A DNA stretch of 64,000 nt, from contig NZ_CP123384.1 in NCBI RefSeq assembly GCF_040409955.1, positions 2,427,501 to 2,491,500 of the forward strand, read 5' to 3'. Under the pieces are notes generated by a model. That model worked only from the letters and a program-made list of their open reading frames with translations, did no database searches and was not told the DNA's origin. Made by a program: the position numbers and the translations under genes. Each line of letters opens with the position of its first letter. The stretch's first letter is position 1. Below are positions 25,617-35,101 of the stretch, one piece after another. The stretch is from Salipiger sp. H15 (lineage in GTDB: Bacteria > Pseudomonadota > Alphaproteobacteria > Rhodobacterales > Rhodobacteraceae).

Positions 25617-28600
25617 TGGCCACGATCCTCCTTTCCGCCGCCGGGGCGGCGCTTGGCAGCGCGGTCGGCGGGTCCTTCCTCGGCCTGTCGATGACCGCCG
25701 TGGGCCGCTTTGTCGGCGCGGGGCTCGGCCGGGCACTCGACCAGCGGCTGATGGGGGCCGGGTCCGAGACGGTGGAGACCGGGCGCATCGACCGCCTGCG
25801 CCTTGCCGGCGCGGGCGAGGGCGCGGCGGTGCCGCAGGTCTGGGGGCGGGTGCGGGTCGGCGGGCAGGTGATCTGGGCCACCGAGTTCGCGGAACACGTC
25901 CGCAAGGAGCGGGTCGGCGGCGGCAAGGGCAGCCCGCGCAGCGAGACCACGGTGAAGGGCTACAGCTACTCGGTCAGCCTTGCGCTGGCGCTCTGCGAGG
26001 GCGTGATCACCGGAGTCAACCGGGTCTGGGCCGACGGCGTCGAGATCGCGCCGCGTGATCTGAACATGCGCGTTTATCCCGGCAGCGCCGACCAGATGCC
26101 GGATCCCAAGATGGAGGCGGTGGAGGGCACCGGGCTGGTCCCGGCCTATCGCGGCACCGCCTACGTGGTGATCGAGGAGCTGATGCTCGACCGCTTCGGC
26201 AACCGCGTGCCGCAGTTCAGCTTCGAGGTGACCCGGCCCGAGCTCGAGGATCGGCTGGACGTGCCCGGCGCGATCCGGGGCGTGGCGGTGATCCCCGGCA
26301 CCGGCGAATACGCGCTGGCGACGCGGCCGGTCTACCTCGATTACGGCGGCGGCGCGCAGGCGGCGGCGAACCTCAACACGCCCGCCGAGGTGCCCGATTT
26401 CCTGGTCTCGCTCGACCAGCTGCGGGACGAGCTGCCGGGGTGTCGCGCCGCCTCGCTGGTGGTGAGCTGGTTCGGTGACGACCTGCGCTGCGGTGCCTGC
26501 CGGATCCGCCCGCGGGTGGAGCAGGTGGAGTGGGACTCCGCGCAGATGCCCTGGCGCGTGTCGGGGCTGGGACGCGGTGCGGCGGCGCCGGTGCCGCGGC
26601 AGGACGGGGTCGCGGTCTATGGCGGCACGCCCGCCGACGCCTCGGTGATCGAGGCGCTGCGCGAGATGGCGGCGCGCGGGCTCGACGTCGTCTACTACCC
26701 GTTCATCCTGATGGAACAGACCGAGGGCAATGCGCTTCCCGATCCGTGGAGCGGGGCCGCCACGCAGCCGGCGCTGCCCTGGCGCGGCCGCATCACCCTC
26801 AGCGTCGCGCCGGGCCGTGCCGGATCGCCCGACGGCAGCGCGGCGGCGGAGGCCGAGGTGGCGGCCTTCTTCGGCAGCGCCTCGGCCGCGGATTTCGCCG
26901 TGGCGGGGGACGCGGTGGCCTATTCCGGCCCCGACGAATGGTCCTTCCGCCGCTTCATCCTGCACCAGGCGGCGCTCTGCGCGGCGGCGGGCGGGGTCTC
27001 GGCCTTCTGCATCGGCTCGGAGCTGCGCGGGCTCACCCAGATCCGCGGCGCCTCGGGCTTCCCGGCGGTGGCGGCGCTGCGCGCGCTGGCGGCCGAGTGC
27101 CGGGCGCTGCTGGGGCCGGGGGTGAAGATCGGCTATTCCGCCGACTGGAGCGAGTATTTCGGCTACCAGCCGCAGGACGGCTCGGGCGACGTCTTCTTCC
27201 ACCTCGACCCGCTCTGGAGCGACCCCGAGATCGACTTCATCGGCATCGACAATTACATGCCGCTCGCCGACTGGCGGGACGGCGATGACCATGCCGACGC
27301 GGGCTGGGGCGCGATCTACAACCCGGACTACCTCATGGCCAATGTGGAGGGCGGCGAGGGCTTCGACTGGTACTACCCCAGCGCCGAGGCGCGCGCGGCG
27401 CAGCGCCGCGAGGCGATCACCGACGGCGCGCATGACGAGCCCTGGGTCTACCGCTGCAAGGACCTGCGCGGCTGGTGGTCGAACCTGCACCACGAGCGCA
27501 TCGGCGGGATCCGGCAGGAGGCGCCCACCGCCTGGGAGCCGCAGGGCAAGCCGATCTGGTTCACCGAGCTTGGCTGCGCCGCCATCGACAAGGGCGCGAA
27601 CCAGCCCAACAAGTTCCTCGATCCGAAAAGTTCCGAGAGCCAGCTTCCACGTTATTCCAATGGCTTGCGAGACGAACTTATGCAGCGGCAATACCTGCGC
27701 GCGCTCCATGCCCACTGGAACGACCCGGCGCACAACCCGGTCTCGGAGATCTACGGCGCGCCGATGATCGACATGTCGCGCGCGCTGGTCTGGGCCTGGG
27801 ATGCGCGGCCCTACCCGTGGTTCCCGGGCCTGTCCGATCTCTGGGCCGACGGCGGCAACTACCGGCGCGGGCACTGGCTGAACGGGCGCGCCTCGGCGCG
27901 GACCCTCGCCTCGGTAGTGGCCGGGATCTGCGCGCGCTCGGGCGTTGCCGAGGTCGACGTGAGCCGGCTCTGGGGCTGGGTGCGGGGCTACCAGCTCGAG
28001 CGGGTGAGCGATGCCCGCGCGGCGCTGCAGCCGCTCCTTCTCGCGCATGGGGTGGACGCGATCGAGCGCGACGGGGCGCTGGTCTTCCTGCCGCGGCGCG
28101 GGCGGGCGCCGGTCACGCTCGATCCGGGCGCGCTGGTGCACGAGCCGGGCGAGGAGGGTGATCTCGTCCGCATCCGCGCCGCCGAGGCAGAGACCGCCGG
28201 GCGGCTGCGGCTGCGCTTCGTCGAGGCCGACGGCGACCACGCGGTGAGCGGCGAGGAGGTGGTGCTGCCCGACACGCGCAGCCACGGCGTCGCCGAGACT
28301 GAGCTGGCGATGGAGCTGACCCGGGCCGAGGCGCGGATGGTGCTCGAGCGCTGGCTGGCCGAGGCGCGCATCGCCCGCGAGACCCTGCGCTTCGCGCTGC
28401 CGCCCTCGCAGATGCCGCTCGGCGCGGGGGACATCGTCGCGCTGCCCGGCCCCTCGGGCGCCGTGCGCGCGCGGGTGGACCGCGTCGAGATCGGCACGCA
28501 CCAGCGCATCGAGGCGGTGCGGATCGAGCCCGACACCTACCTGCCCGCCGAGATGGCCGAGAGCGACCCGGCTCTGCGCCCCTTCGCCGCCCCGGTGCCG

Positions 28601-29521
28601 GTGCTGCCGCTCTTCCTCGACCTGCCGCTGATGAGCGGCGACGAGGTTCCGCACGCGCCGCATCTCGCGGTGACGGCGACGCCCTGGCCGGGCAGCGTCG
28701 CGATCTACGATGCCGCCTCGGATGCCGACTACCTGCTGAACGAGATCATCGCCGCGCGGGCCACCGTGGGAGTCACCGAGACCCCGCTCTTCGCCGCGCC
28801 GCCGGGGCGGATCGACCGCGGCGCGGCGCTGCAGGTCGCGCTGCGCTCGGGAAGCCTGCAGTCGGTCGAGGAGGCGGCACTGCTCGGCGGGGCGAACCTC
28901 CTGGCGAACGGCGACGGCACGCCCGGCACCTGGGAGCTGCTGCAGTTCCGCGACGCGCAGCTGGTCGAGCCGGGGCGCTGGCTGCTTTCGCACCGGCTGC
29001 GCGGGCAGGCGGGCAGCGACGGGCTCATGCCCGAGGTCTGGCCGGCGGGGTCCTGGGTGGTGCTGCTCGACGGCGCGCCGCAGCAGATCGCGCTGGCCCC
29101 GGCGCAGCGGCGGCAGGCGCGGCACTACCGCATCGGCGCGGCGCGGCGCGGCTACGACGATCCCTCCTACGTGCACCGGGTGCTGGCCTTCGACGGCAAC
29201 GGGCTGCGGCCCTACCGCCCGGCGCACCTGCGCGCGGTCGCGGCCGGGGGCACCGCGCTCGCGATCAGCTGGATCCGGCGCACCCGCCTCGAGGGCGACG
29301 ACTGGGAGGCGCCCGAGGTGCCGCTCGGCGAGGAGAGCGAGCGCTACCTGCTGCGCGTCACGCAGGGCGAGACGCTGGTCCGCGAGGCGTTCTGCACGGC
29401 GCCCGAATGGTCTTACGACCCGGCGGCGGACGGGCTTTCGGGCGACTACGAGCTGCGGGTGGCGCAGGTCTCGGCCCGCTTCGGTGCGGGCCCCTTCGCG
29501 GTGCTGGCGCTCCTCGCCTGA
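25616..29521 (+). CDS. GTA g15, megatron baseplate/host-specificity protein
   Basis: 1301 residues, the largest GTA gene. A hydrophobic N-terminal stretch (about 1-35, Gly/Ala-rich) precedes the first baseplate domain. A TIM-barrel-like domain lies at about 400-720, with YYPFILMEQTEGNALPDP, GSELRGLTQIRG and FIGIDNYMPLADW and the FTELGCAAIDKGANQPNKF motif. A phage-tail domain (about 780-960) and a C-terminal receptor-binding part follow. The TIM barrel resembles glycoside hydrolases, but activity is unproven. Its ATG overlaps the g14 stop by one base. No frameshift or stop is seen across 3.9 kb. Confidence 0.92.
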   Translation: MATILLSAAGAALGSAVGGSFLGLSMTAVGRFVGAGLGRALDQRLMGAGSETVETGRIDRLRLAGAGEGAAVPQVWGRVRVGGQVIWATEFAEHVRKERVGGGKGSPRSETTVKGYSYSVSLALALCEGVITGVNRVWADGVEIAPRDLNMRVYPGSADQMPDPKMEAVEGTGLVPAYRGTAYVVIEELMLDRFGNRVPQFSFEVTRPELEDRLDVPGAIRGVAVIPGTGEYALATRPVYLDYGGGAQAAANLNTPAEVPDFLVSLDQLRDELPGCRAASLVVSWFGDDLRCGACRIRPRVEQVEWDSAQMPWRVSGLGRGAAAPVPRQDGVAVYGGTPADASVIEALREMAARGLDVVYYPFILMEQTEGNALPDPWSGAATQPALPWRGRITLSVAPGRAGSPDGSAAAEAEVAAFFGSASAADFAVAGDAVAYSGPDEWSFRRFILHQAALCAAAGGVSAFCIGSELRGLTQIRGASGFPAVAALRALAAECRALLGPGVKIGYSADWSEYFGYQPQDGSGDVFFHLDPLWSDPEIDFIGIDNYMPLADWRDGDDHADAGWGAIYNPDYLMANVEGGEGFDWYYPSAEARAAQRREAITDGAHDEPWVYRCKDLRGWWSNLHHERIGGIRQEAPTAWEPQGKPIWFTELGCAAIDKGANQPNKFLDPKSSESQLPRYSNGLRDELMQRQYLRALHAHWNDPAHNPVSEIYGAPMIDMSRALVWAWDARPYPWFPGLSDLWADGGNYRRGHWLNGRASARTLASVVAGICARSGVAEVDVSRLWGWVRGYQLERVSDARAALQPLLLAHGVDAIERDGALVFLPRRGRAPVTLDPGALVHEPGEEGDLVRIRAAEAETAGRLRLRFVEADGDHAVSGEEVVLPDTRSHGVAETELAMELTRAEARMVLERWLAEARIARETLRFALPPSQMPLGAGDIVALPGPSGAVRARVDRVEIGTHQRIEAVRIEPDTYLPAEMAESDPALRPFAAPVPVLPLFLDLPLMSGDEVPHAPHLAVTATPWPGSVAIYDAASDADYLLNEIIAARATVGVTETPLFAAPPGRIDRGAALQVALRSGSLQSVEEAALLGGANLLANGDGTPGTWELLQFRDAQLVEPGRWLLSHRLRGQAGSDGLMPEVWPAGSWVVLLDGAPQQIALAPAQRRQARHYRIGAARRGYDDPSYVHRVLAFDGNGLRPYRPAHLRAVAAGGTALAISWIRRTRLEGDDWEAPEVPLGEESERYLLRVTQGETLVREAFCTAPEWSYDPAADGLSGDYELRVAQVSARFGAGPFAVLALLA

Positions 29522-29634
29522 GCGGCGGTTCCGCGGGGTCTTCCATCTCGGGGCACGATCCCCTAGATCACGGTTTTGCATTTCGACCCGCGCTGGCGAT
29601 CTGCTAGAGTGTGCGCAACTCACGGAGGAATCCT

Positions 29635-30453
29635 ATGGCCAAGACCCGCGCCAAGATCGCCGAACTCGACCCCGTCTGGGCCCGCATCGTCCGCGAGGGC
29701 GAGGAGGTTGTCGCCACCGAGCCGCTGCTCGGAGGGCTCGTGCACTATTCCATCCTGCACCATCCGACCATCGAGCGGGCGCTGGCCTACCGCATCTCGC
29801 TCAAGCTCTCGAACGGCGAGATGTCCGAGCAGATCCTGCGGGAAATCTGTGACGAGGCCTACAGCTCCGACCCCTCGCTGGCGCTGAAGGCGCGCGCCGA
29901 CATCCAGGCCACCTACGAGCGTGACCCGGCCTGCCACCGCTACCTGCAGCCGCTGCTCTTCTTCAAGGGCTTCCAGGCGGTGCAGAGCCAGCGCGTGTCG
30001 CACTGGCTGTGGAACCAGGGGCGGCGCGACCTGTCCTATTTCTTCCAGATGCGCTCGTCCGAGGTCTTCGGGGTCGACATCCACCCCGCCGCAAAGATCG
30101 GCAAGGGCATCATGATCGACCACGCGCACTCGATCGTCATCGGCGAGACGGCGGTGGTCGGCGACGACGTGTCGATCCTGCACTCGGTGACGCTCGGCGG
30201 CACCGGCAAGGAGGACGAGGACCGTCACCCGAAGATCGGCAACGGCGTGCTGATCGGCGCCGGGGCGAAGGTGCTGGGCAACATCAAGGTGGGCGACCGC
30301 TCGCGCATCGCGGCGGGCTCGGTGGTGCTGGCCGAGGTGCCGCCCTGCAAGACGGTCGCCGGGGTGCCCGCGAAGATCGTCGGCGAGGCGGGCTGCGACC
30401 AGCCCTCGCGCTCGATGGACCAGAAGCTGACCGGCTGCAACTGCAGCGACTGA
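29635..30453 (+). CDS. cysE: Serine O-acetyltransferase
   Basis: 272 residues. The N-terminal helical domain of CysE (PVWARIVREGEEVVATEPLLGG) is followed by a left-handed beta helix of hexapeptide repeats from about residue 140. Catalytic residues lie in GIMIDHAHSIVIGETAVVGDD and SVTLGGTGKEDEDRHPKIG. Makes O-acetylserine for cysteine synthesis; the C-terminal tail carries three cysteines in 15 residues, as in other alphaproteobacterial CysE. ATG with GGAGGA at 29624-29629. It follows the GTA cluster directly, a recurring neighbour in Rhodobacterales. Confidence 0.95.
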   Translation: MAKTRAKIAELDPVWARIVREGEEVVATEPLLGGLVHYSILHHPTIERALAYRISLKLSNGEMSEQILREICDEAYSSDPSLALKARADIQATYERDPACHRYLQPLLFFKGFQAVQSQRVSHWLWNQGRRDLSYFFQMRSSEVFGVDIHPAAKIGKGIMIDHAHSIVIGETAVVGDDVSILHSVTLGGTGKEDEDRHPKIGNGVLIGAGAKVLGNIKVGDRSRIAAGSVVLAEVPPCKTVAGVPAKIVGEAGCDQPSRSMDQKLTGCNCSD

Positions 30454-30475
30454 GGCGCGGCTTCGGCGGAATGAG

Positions 30476-30507
30476 AAAAGGCGCGGTCCCGGGGGGCCGC
30501 GCCTTTT
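30476..30507 (+). terminator. Rho-independent terminator of cysE
   Basis: AAAAGGCGCGG-TCCCGGGGGG-CCGCGCCTTTT, a GC stem with a run of four T, 23 bases after the cysE stop and facing the convergent MFS gene. The A-run on the left makes it usable in both directions. Confidence 0.85.
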
Positions 30508-30556
30508 GCTTTGGACTGTCGTGTCGGTCTGTCGGAAGGTCAGCCCGGCCCGCGTC

Positions 30557-31756
30557 TCAGCAGCCCGCGGCCATCGCCGGGACCACCCGGCGGGCGCGGC
30601 CGCGGCTCTCGACCCAGGCCAGCCCCAGCATCGCGATGCCGCCCAGGGCCAGCGCCGCGCCGACCTGTCCGGTCGAGCCCCAGCCATGGCCCGCGGCCAG
30701 CGCACGCCCGGCAAGGAACGGCCCCAGCGCGTTGGCGGCGTTGAAGGCGGCGTGGTTGAGCGCCGCGGCCAGCGTCTGCGCCTCGCCCGCCACGTCCATC
30801 AGGCGCATCTGCAGCGGGATGGCGAGGCTGGCCGTGGTGCCGAGCAGGAAGAGCGCGAGCCCCATCATCACCCAGTCGCCGATCACCGCAGTGTAGAGCA
30901 GCGACATGACCGTCATGCCGACAAGCAGCAGCAGCGAGCCGCCGAGCCGCGACCAGTCCGCCAGCCGCCCGGCGACGAGGTTGCCGGCGATGCCGCCGAG
31001 ACCGAAGCCCGAGAGCGCCGCGGGGACCGCCCAGGCGGGGGCGTCGGTGGCGGCGAGCATGGCCGCCGAGAAGTAGGAATAGACCGCGAAGACCCCGCCG
31101 AAGCCGATCGCGCCGACCAGCAGCGTGGTCCAGACCGCGCGGTTGGCCAGCGCCGAGAGCTCGCGCAGGGGGCTCGGCATCGGACCGGACTGCACGCTGG
31201 GGGCGAAGCGGGCAATCATCAGCGCCGAGGCGGCGGCGATGCCGGTGGTGACCACGAAGCAGAGCCGCCAGCCGAAGACCTGTCCCGCCGCGCCCGCGAG
31301 CGGCACGCCGATCACGTTGGCCAGCGTCAGCCCCATCAGCACCTGCGCCACGCCGCGCGCCTTGCGCCCCTCGGGCGAGAACTCGGCGGCGAACAGCATC
31401 GAGATGCCGAGGAAGGCGCCATGCGGCAGCCCCGCGAGGAAGCGCCCGGCGATCAGCAGCGTGAGGTCCGGGGCCATGGCGCTCACGAGGTTGCCGAGGC
31501 CAAAGAACGAGATCAGCAGGATCAGCAGCGTCTTGCGCGGGATCATCGAGCCGAGCACCGCCAGCACCGGCGCGCCGAAGACCACGCCGAGCGCATAGGC
31601 GCTGACCGCGTGGCCGGCGTCGGGCTCGCTCACGCCGAGCTCGGCGGCGTAATAGGGCAGCAGACCCATGGCGGCGAATTCGGAGACGCCGATTGCAAAG
31701 GCGCCAAGCGCCAGCGAGAGGATCGTCAGCAGGCCCTGACGGTCTTGGATAGCCAT
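30557..31756 (-). CDS. MFS transporter (DHA1 family, AraJ/NepI-like)
   Basis: 399 residues with twelve predicted membrane helices. The DHA1 antiporter pattern is seen: FAIGVSEFAAMGLLPYYAAELGVS in helix 1, GAPVLAVLGSMIPRKTLLI in the helix 2-3 loop, and GRFLAGLPHGAFLGISMLFAAEF near helix 4. Likely a proton-coupled efflux pump for drugs, sugars or nucleosides; substrate unknown. It is divergent from the sulfatase gene across a 332-bp gap. Confidence 0.88.
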   Translation of the reverse strand: MAIQDRQGLLTILSLALGAFAIGVSEFAAMGLLPYYAAELGVSEPDAGHAVSAYALGVVFGAPVLAVLGSMIPRKTLLILLISFFGLGNLVSAMAPDLTLLIAGRFLAGLPHGAFLGISMLFAAEFSPEGRKARGVAQVLMGLTLANVIGVPLAGAAGQVFGWRLCFVVTTGIAAASALMIARFAPSVQSGPMPSPLRELSALANRAVWTTLLVGAIGFGGVFAVYSYFSAAMLAATDAPAWAVPAALSGFGLGGIAGNLVAGRLADWSRLGGSLLLLVGMTVMSLLYTAVIGDWVMMGLALFLLGTTASLAIPLQMRLMDVAGEAQTLAAALNHAAFNAANALGPFLAGRALAAGHGWGSTGQVGAALALGGIAMLGLAWVESRGRARRVVPAMAAGC

Positions 31757-32088
31757 GTCTCAGCTCCGGAAGTCGGACGTCGGATGTCGGGAGTGCCCGG
31801 CCGCGGGACGTGATCCGCCCGCCGCGGTGCAGCACGGCTCAATGCTATGCCTTGGGTACATCTTCACAAGCGCCGGTTGCGCAATCTCGCCATGCAGGCA
31901 GCGCATGACGTATCGGCAAGGAGGCGCGCAGGCACCGCGCGACGCTCTGCCGCGAGCCGCCGATGGGCGAAGTTACCGCTACGTCAGAAAAATGGTCGGT
32001 GGTAGTGTGTTACCGGCTGACACGCGTCAGGCGTGTGCTAGTCTGAACACGTTTTCTTGATTCCAAGCGATTGTCCAACGGGAGAAAA
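31757..32088. promoter_or_regulatory. Divergent promoter region between MFS and sulfatase genes
   Basis: 332 bp with no convincing gene. The right half is less GC-rich than its neighbours. ACACGC-GTCAG-GCGTGT at 32020-32036 is a perfect 6-bp inverted repeat with a 5-base spacer, overlapping a TGCTAGT that could be an extended -10. A ribosome site (GGGAGA) precedes the sulfatase ATG. The left half, near the MFS start, shows no clear motif. Confidence 0.5.
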
Positions 32089-33678
32089 ATGATGTTGAGG
32101 CCATTTATCCTGGCGATCCCTCTCGCCGTCCTCGGGCTTGCCGCGCCTGCCGTGGCGCAGGACCAGCCCGAGAAGCCGAACATCCTGGTGATCTGGGGCG
32201 ATGACATCGGCTGGCAGAACGTCTCGGCCTACGGGATGGGCACGATGGGCTACACCACGCCCAATATCGATCGGATCGCGGCGGAAGGCATCCGCTTCAC
32301 CGACCACTACGCGCAGCCGAGCTGTACCGCGGGCCGCGCCGCCTTCATCACCGGTCAGTACCCGATCCGCTCGGGGATGACGACGGTGGGCCAGCCGGGC
32401 TCGGCGCTCGGGCTGCAGGCGGGCTCGCCCAGCCTTGCCGAGGAGCTCAAGCAGATCGGCTACCGCACCGGCCACTTCGGCAAGAACCACCTCGGCGACC
32501 GCAACGAGCACCTGCCGACGGTGCACGGCTTCGACGAGTTCTTCGGCAACCTCTACCACCTCAACACCCAGGAAGAGGCCGAGCAGCGCGACTACCAGCG
32601 CTTCGGCGAGGGCTTCTCGGGCTCGCTCGAGGCCTACGAGGAGCAGTTCGGCACGCGCGGCGTGATCCACTCCTTCGCCTCGGACGTGGATGACCCCACC
32701 GAGCAGCCGCGCTTCGGCAAGGTCGGCAAGCAGACCATCGAGGACACCGGCCCGCTGACGCAGGAACGGATGAAGATGTTCGACGAGGGCGAGGTGATCC
32801 CGCTGGCCGAACAGTTCATGGCGAATGCGAAAGAGGCGGGCGAGCCCTTCTTCGTCTGGCTCAACACCAGCCGGATGCACCTCTACACGCGGCTCAACGA
32901 CGAATGGCGCTACGCCGCCGAGACCTACACCTCGGAGGCCGACTACCACGGCTCGGGCATGCTGCAGCACGACCATGACATCGGGCTGGTGCTCGACTGG
33001 CTCGACGCGCAGGGCCTCGCCGACAACACCATCGTCTGGTACTCGACCGACAACGGACCCGAGCATTCCTCCTGGCCGATGGGCGCCACCACGCCGTTCC
33101 GCGGCGAGAAGATGACCACCTACGAAGGCGGCGTGCGCGTGATCTCGATGGTGCGCTGGCCGGGCCAGCTCGAGCCGGGGCAGACGCTCAACGGCATCCA
33201 GGGACACCAGGACATGTTCACCACGCTGGCCGCCGCGGCGGGCATCGAGGACGTGGCCGCCGAGGTCATGGACGAGAAGAAGCAGTACATCGACGGGGTC
33301 AACAACCTTCCCTACTGGAAGGGCGAACAGGACCACTCGAACCGCGACAGCATCTTCTACTACTACGAGAGCAAGCTGACCGCCGTGCGGGTGGGGCCGT
33401 GGAAGTTCCACTTCTCCACCAAGGAGGACTACTACGCCAACGTGATCCCGCGCACCGTGCCGCTGGTCTTCAACCTGCGCATGGACCCGTTCGAGAGCTA
33501 CGACAGCAAGGACTCCTACGGCCACCTGATGCAGAAGGTCTCGTGGCTGATCCAGCCGATCAACGTGCTCATGCAGCAGCACCTGCAGACGCTGGCCGAG
33601 TACCCGCCGGTGCAGGGCGGCACCTCCTTCGACATGTCGAACGTGGTCGCCGAGTTCCTCGAGAAGGCGCTGCAGTAA
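32089..33678 (+). CDS. Secreted arylsulfatase-family hydrolase
   Basis: 529 residues. A signal peptide (about 1-24, ending APAVAQ) directs export. The alkaline-phosphatase/sulfatase fold starts [21 protein letters not shown] (Asp ligands). The signature [13 protein letters not shown] places Cys79 in a C-x-A-x-R motif, the substrate of formylglycine-generating enzyme. GKNHLGDRN and [13 protein letters not shown] hold further metal and substrate residues. Substrate unknown; marine roseobacters use such enzymes on sulfated polysaccharides or sulfate esters. No activating enzyme gene is near. ATG at 32089 follows GGGAGA; a TTG at 32071 is less likely. Confidence 0.9.
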   Translation: MMLRPFILAIPLAVLGLAAPAVAQDQPEKPNILVIWGDDIGWQNVSAYGMGTMGYTTPNIDRIAAEGIRFTDHYAQPSCTAGRAAFITGQYPIRSGMTTVGQPGSALGLQAGSPSLAEELKQIGYRTGHFGKNHLGDRNEHLPTVHGFDEFFGNLYHLNTQEEAEQRDYQRFGEGFSGSLEAYEEQFGTRGVIHSFASDVDDPTEQPRFGKVGKQTIEDTGPLTQERMKMFDEGEVIPLAEQFMANAKEAGEPFFVWLNTSRMHLYTRLNDEWRYAAETYTSEADYHGSGMLQHDHDIGLVLDWLDAQGLADNTIVWYSTDNGPEHSSWPMGATTPFRGEKMTTYEGGVRVISMVRWPGQLEPGQTLNGIQGHQDMFTTLAAAAGIEDVAAEVMDEKKQYIDGVNNLPYWKGEQDHSNRDSIFYYYESKLTAVRVGPWKFHFSTKEDYYANVIPRTVPLVFNLRMDPFESYDSKDSYGHLMQKVSWLIQPINVLMQQHLQTLAEYPPVQGGTSFDMSNVVAEFLEKALQ

Positions 33679-33724
33679 GGCATTCTCCCCGGGGCGCGTG
33701 CGTCCCGGGGGCCGCGCAAAGCGA

Positions 33725-33752
33725 AACGGCCCCACCTTGCGGTGGGGCCGTT
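33725..33752. terminator. Bidirectional terminator between sulfatase and pdhC
   Basis: AACGGCCCCACC-TTGC-GGTGGGGCCGTT is a perfect 12-bp stem with a four-base loop, flanked by T-rich sequence on the right (CTCATTTC) and GAAA on the left. The two flanking genes converge, so it probably serves both. Confidence 0.85.
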
Positions 33753-33777
33753 CTCATTTCAAGCGATGCGCCCGGGA

Positions 33778-35091
33778 TCAGGCGAGCATCACCATCGGGT
33801 TCTCGAGGTTGTCGGCGATCGCCTGCAGCAGCTCGGCACCCAGCGCGCCGTCGATGACCCGGTGATCGACCGAGAGGGTCACCGACATCACCGTCGCCAC
33901 GGTCAGCTCGCCATCGGCGCCGACGACCGGCTTCTTGACGCCCGCGCCCACGGCGAGGATCGCGCCATGCGGCGGGTTGATCACCGCGTCGAAGTTGTCG
34001 ATGCCGTACATGCCGAGGTTGGAGATCGCGAAGCTGCCGCCGATGTACTCATGCGGCGCGAGCTTCTTGGTCCGGGCCCGGCCCGCGAGGTCCTTCATCT
34101 CGGCGGAAAGCGCCGAGAGCGACTTCATCTCGGCATCCTTCAGCACCGGGGTGAAGAGGCCACCCTCGACCGCAACGGCCACCGCCACGTCGGACGGTTT
34201 CAGCTTGAAGATGCGGTCCCCGGCCCAGACGGCATTGGCATCCGGCACCGCCTGCAGCGCCAGTGCGCAGGCCTTGATGACGAAGTCGTTGACCGAGAGC
34301 TTCACGCCGCGCGCTTCCAGCTGCTTGTTCAGCTGGCCGCGGAACTTCAGCAGCGCGTCGAGCTTGATGTCCTTGCGCAGGTAGAAGTGCGGGATGGTCT
34401 GCTTGGCCTCGGTGAGGCGGCTGGCCACCGTCTTGCGCATGCCGTCGAGCTTGACCTCTTCGATCTCGCGCCCCTCGTACATCTTGCGCACCGCGTCGGC
34501 AGTGGGACCGGAGGGCATCGCCGCCGCCTTGGGGGCCTCGGCTGCCTTGGTCTCGGCTGCTGCCGCCGGAGCGGCTGCCGCGCCGGGCTTGGCGGCCTCG
34601 ACGTCGGCCTTCACGATGCGGCCGTGCGGGCCGGTGCCCTTGACCTGCGCAAGGTCGAGCCCCTTGTCCGCCGCGATGCGGCGGGCGGGCGGGGGGGCGA
34701 AGATGCGCGTGCCATCGGCGGGGGCGGGCGCCCCCGGGGCAGGGGTCGCGGCAGCGGCAGCGGCAGGCGCCGGTGCGGCGGCTTCCGCCTTGGGTGCCTC
34801 TGCCTTCGCCTCGGCCTTGGGGGCCGCGGCGATGTCGTCGGCGCTTTCACCTTCCTCGAGCAGGACGGCGATGGGGGTGTTGACCTTCACCCCCTCGGAG
34901 CCCTCGGCGACGAGGATCTTGCCGATCACGCCTTCGTCGACGGCCTCGAATTCCATCGTCGCCTTGTCGGTCTCGATCTCGGCGATGACATCGCCGGAGC
35001 TGACCGTGTCGCCCTCCTTCACCAGCCACTTGGCCAGCGTGCCTTCCTCCATGGTGGGGGACAGCGCGGGCATCAGGATTTCCGTGGGCAT
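33778..35091 (-). CDS. pdhC: Pyruvate dehydrogenase E2, dihydrolipoamide acetyltransferase
   Basis: 437 residues. An N-terminal lipoyl domain (1-80, lipoyl-lysine in [17 protein letters not shown]) is followed by an Ala/Pro hinge (85-125), an E3-binding domain ([34 protein letters not shown], about 128-165), another hinge and the catalytic acetyltransferase core with [16 protein letters not shown] (catalytic His near 413). Core of the complex making acetyl-CoA. Third gene of pdhA-pdhB-pdhC; no E3 (lpd) gene follows here. Confidence 0.96.
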   Translation of the reverse strand: MPTEILMPALSPTMEEGTLAKWLVKEGDTVSSGDVIAEIETDKATMEFEAVDEGVIGKILVAEGSEGVKVNTPIAVLLEEGESADDIAAAPKAEAKAEAPKAEAAAPAPAAAAAATPAPGAPAPADGTRIFAPPPARRIAADKGLDLAQVKGTGPHGRIVKADVEAAKPGAAAAPAAAAETKAAEAPKAAAMPSGPTADAVRKMYEGREIEEVKLDGMRKTVASRLTEAKQTIPHFYLRKDIKLDALLKFRGQLNKQLEARGVKLSVNDFVIKACALALQAVPDANAVWAGDRIFKLKPSDVAVAVAVEGGLFTPVLKDAEMKSLSALSAEMKDLAGRARTKKLAPHEYIGGSFAISNLGMYGIDNFDAVINPPHGAILAVGAGVKKPVVGADGELTVATVMSVTLSVDHRVIDGALGAELLQAIADNLENPMVMLA

Positions 35092-35101
35092 GACGCTCTC
35101 C

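Noticed and set aside
15506..29521. A normal temperate prophage
   Set aside because: The order and gene families are those of RcGTA. There is no integrase, repressor, replication or lysis gene, no attachment-site repeat at the ends, and codon use and GC match the chromosome.
25532..29623. A 1363-codon open frame on the strand opposite g15
   Set aside because: It mirrors the codon-position GC bias of g15, has the Arg/His/Ala/Gly-rich composition of antisense frames in GC-rich DNA, and contains no recognisable domain. g15 itself is an unmistakable GTA protein.
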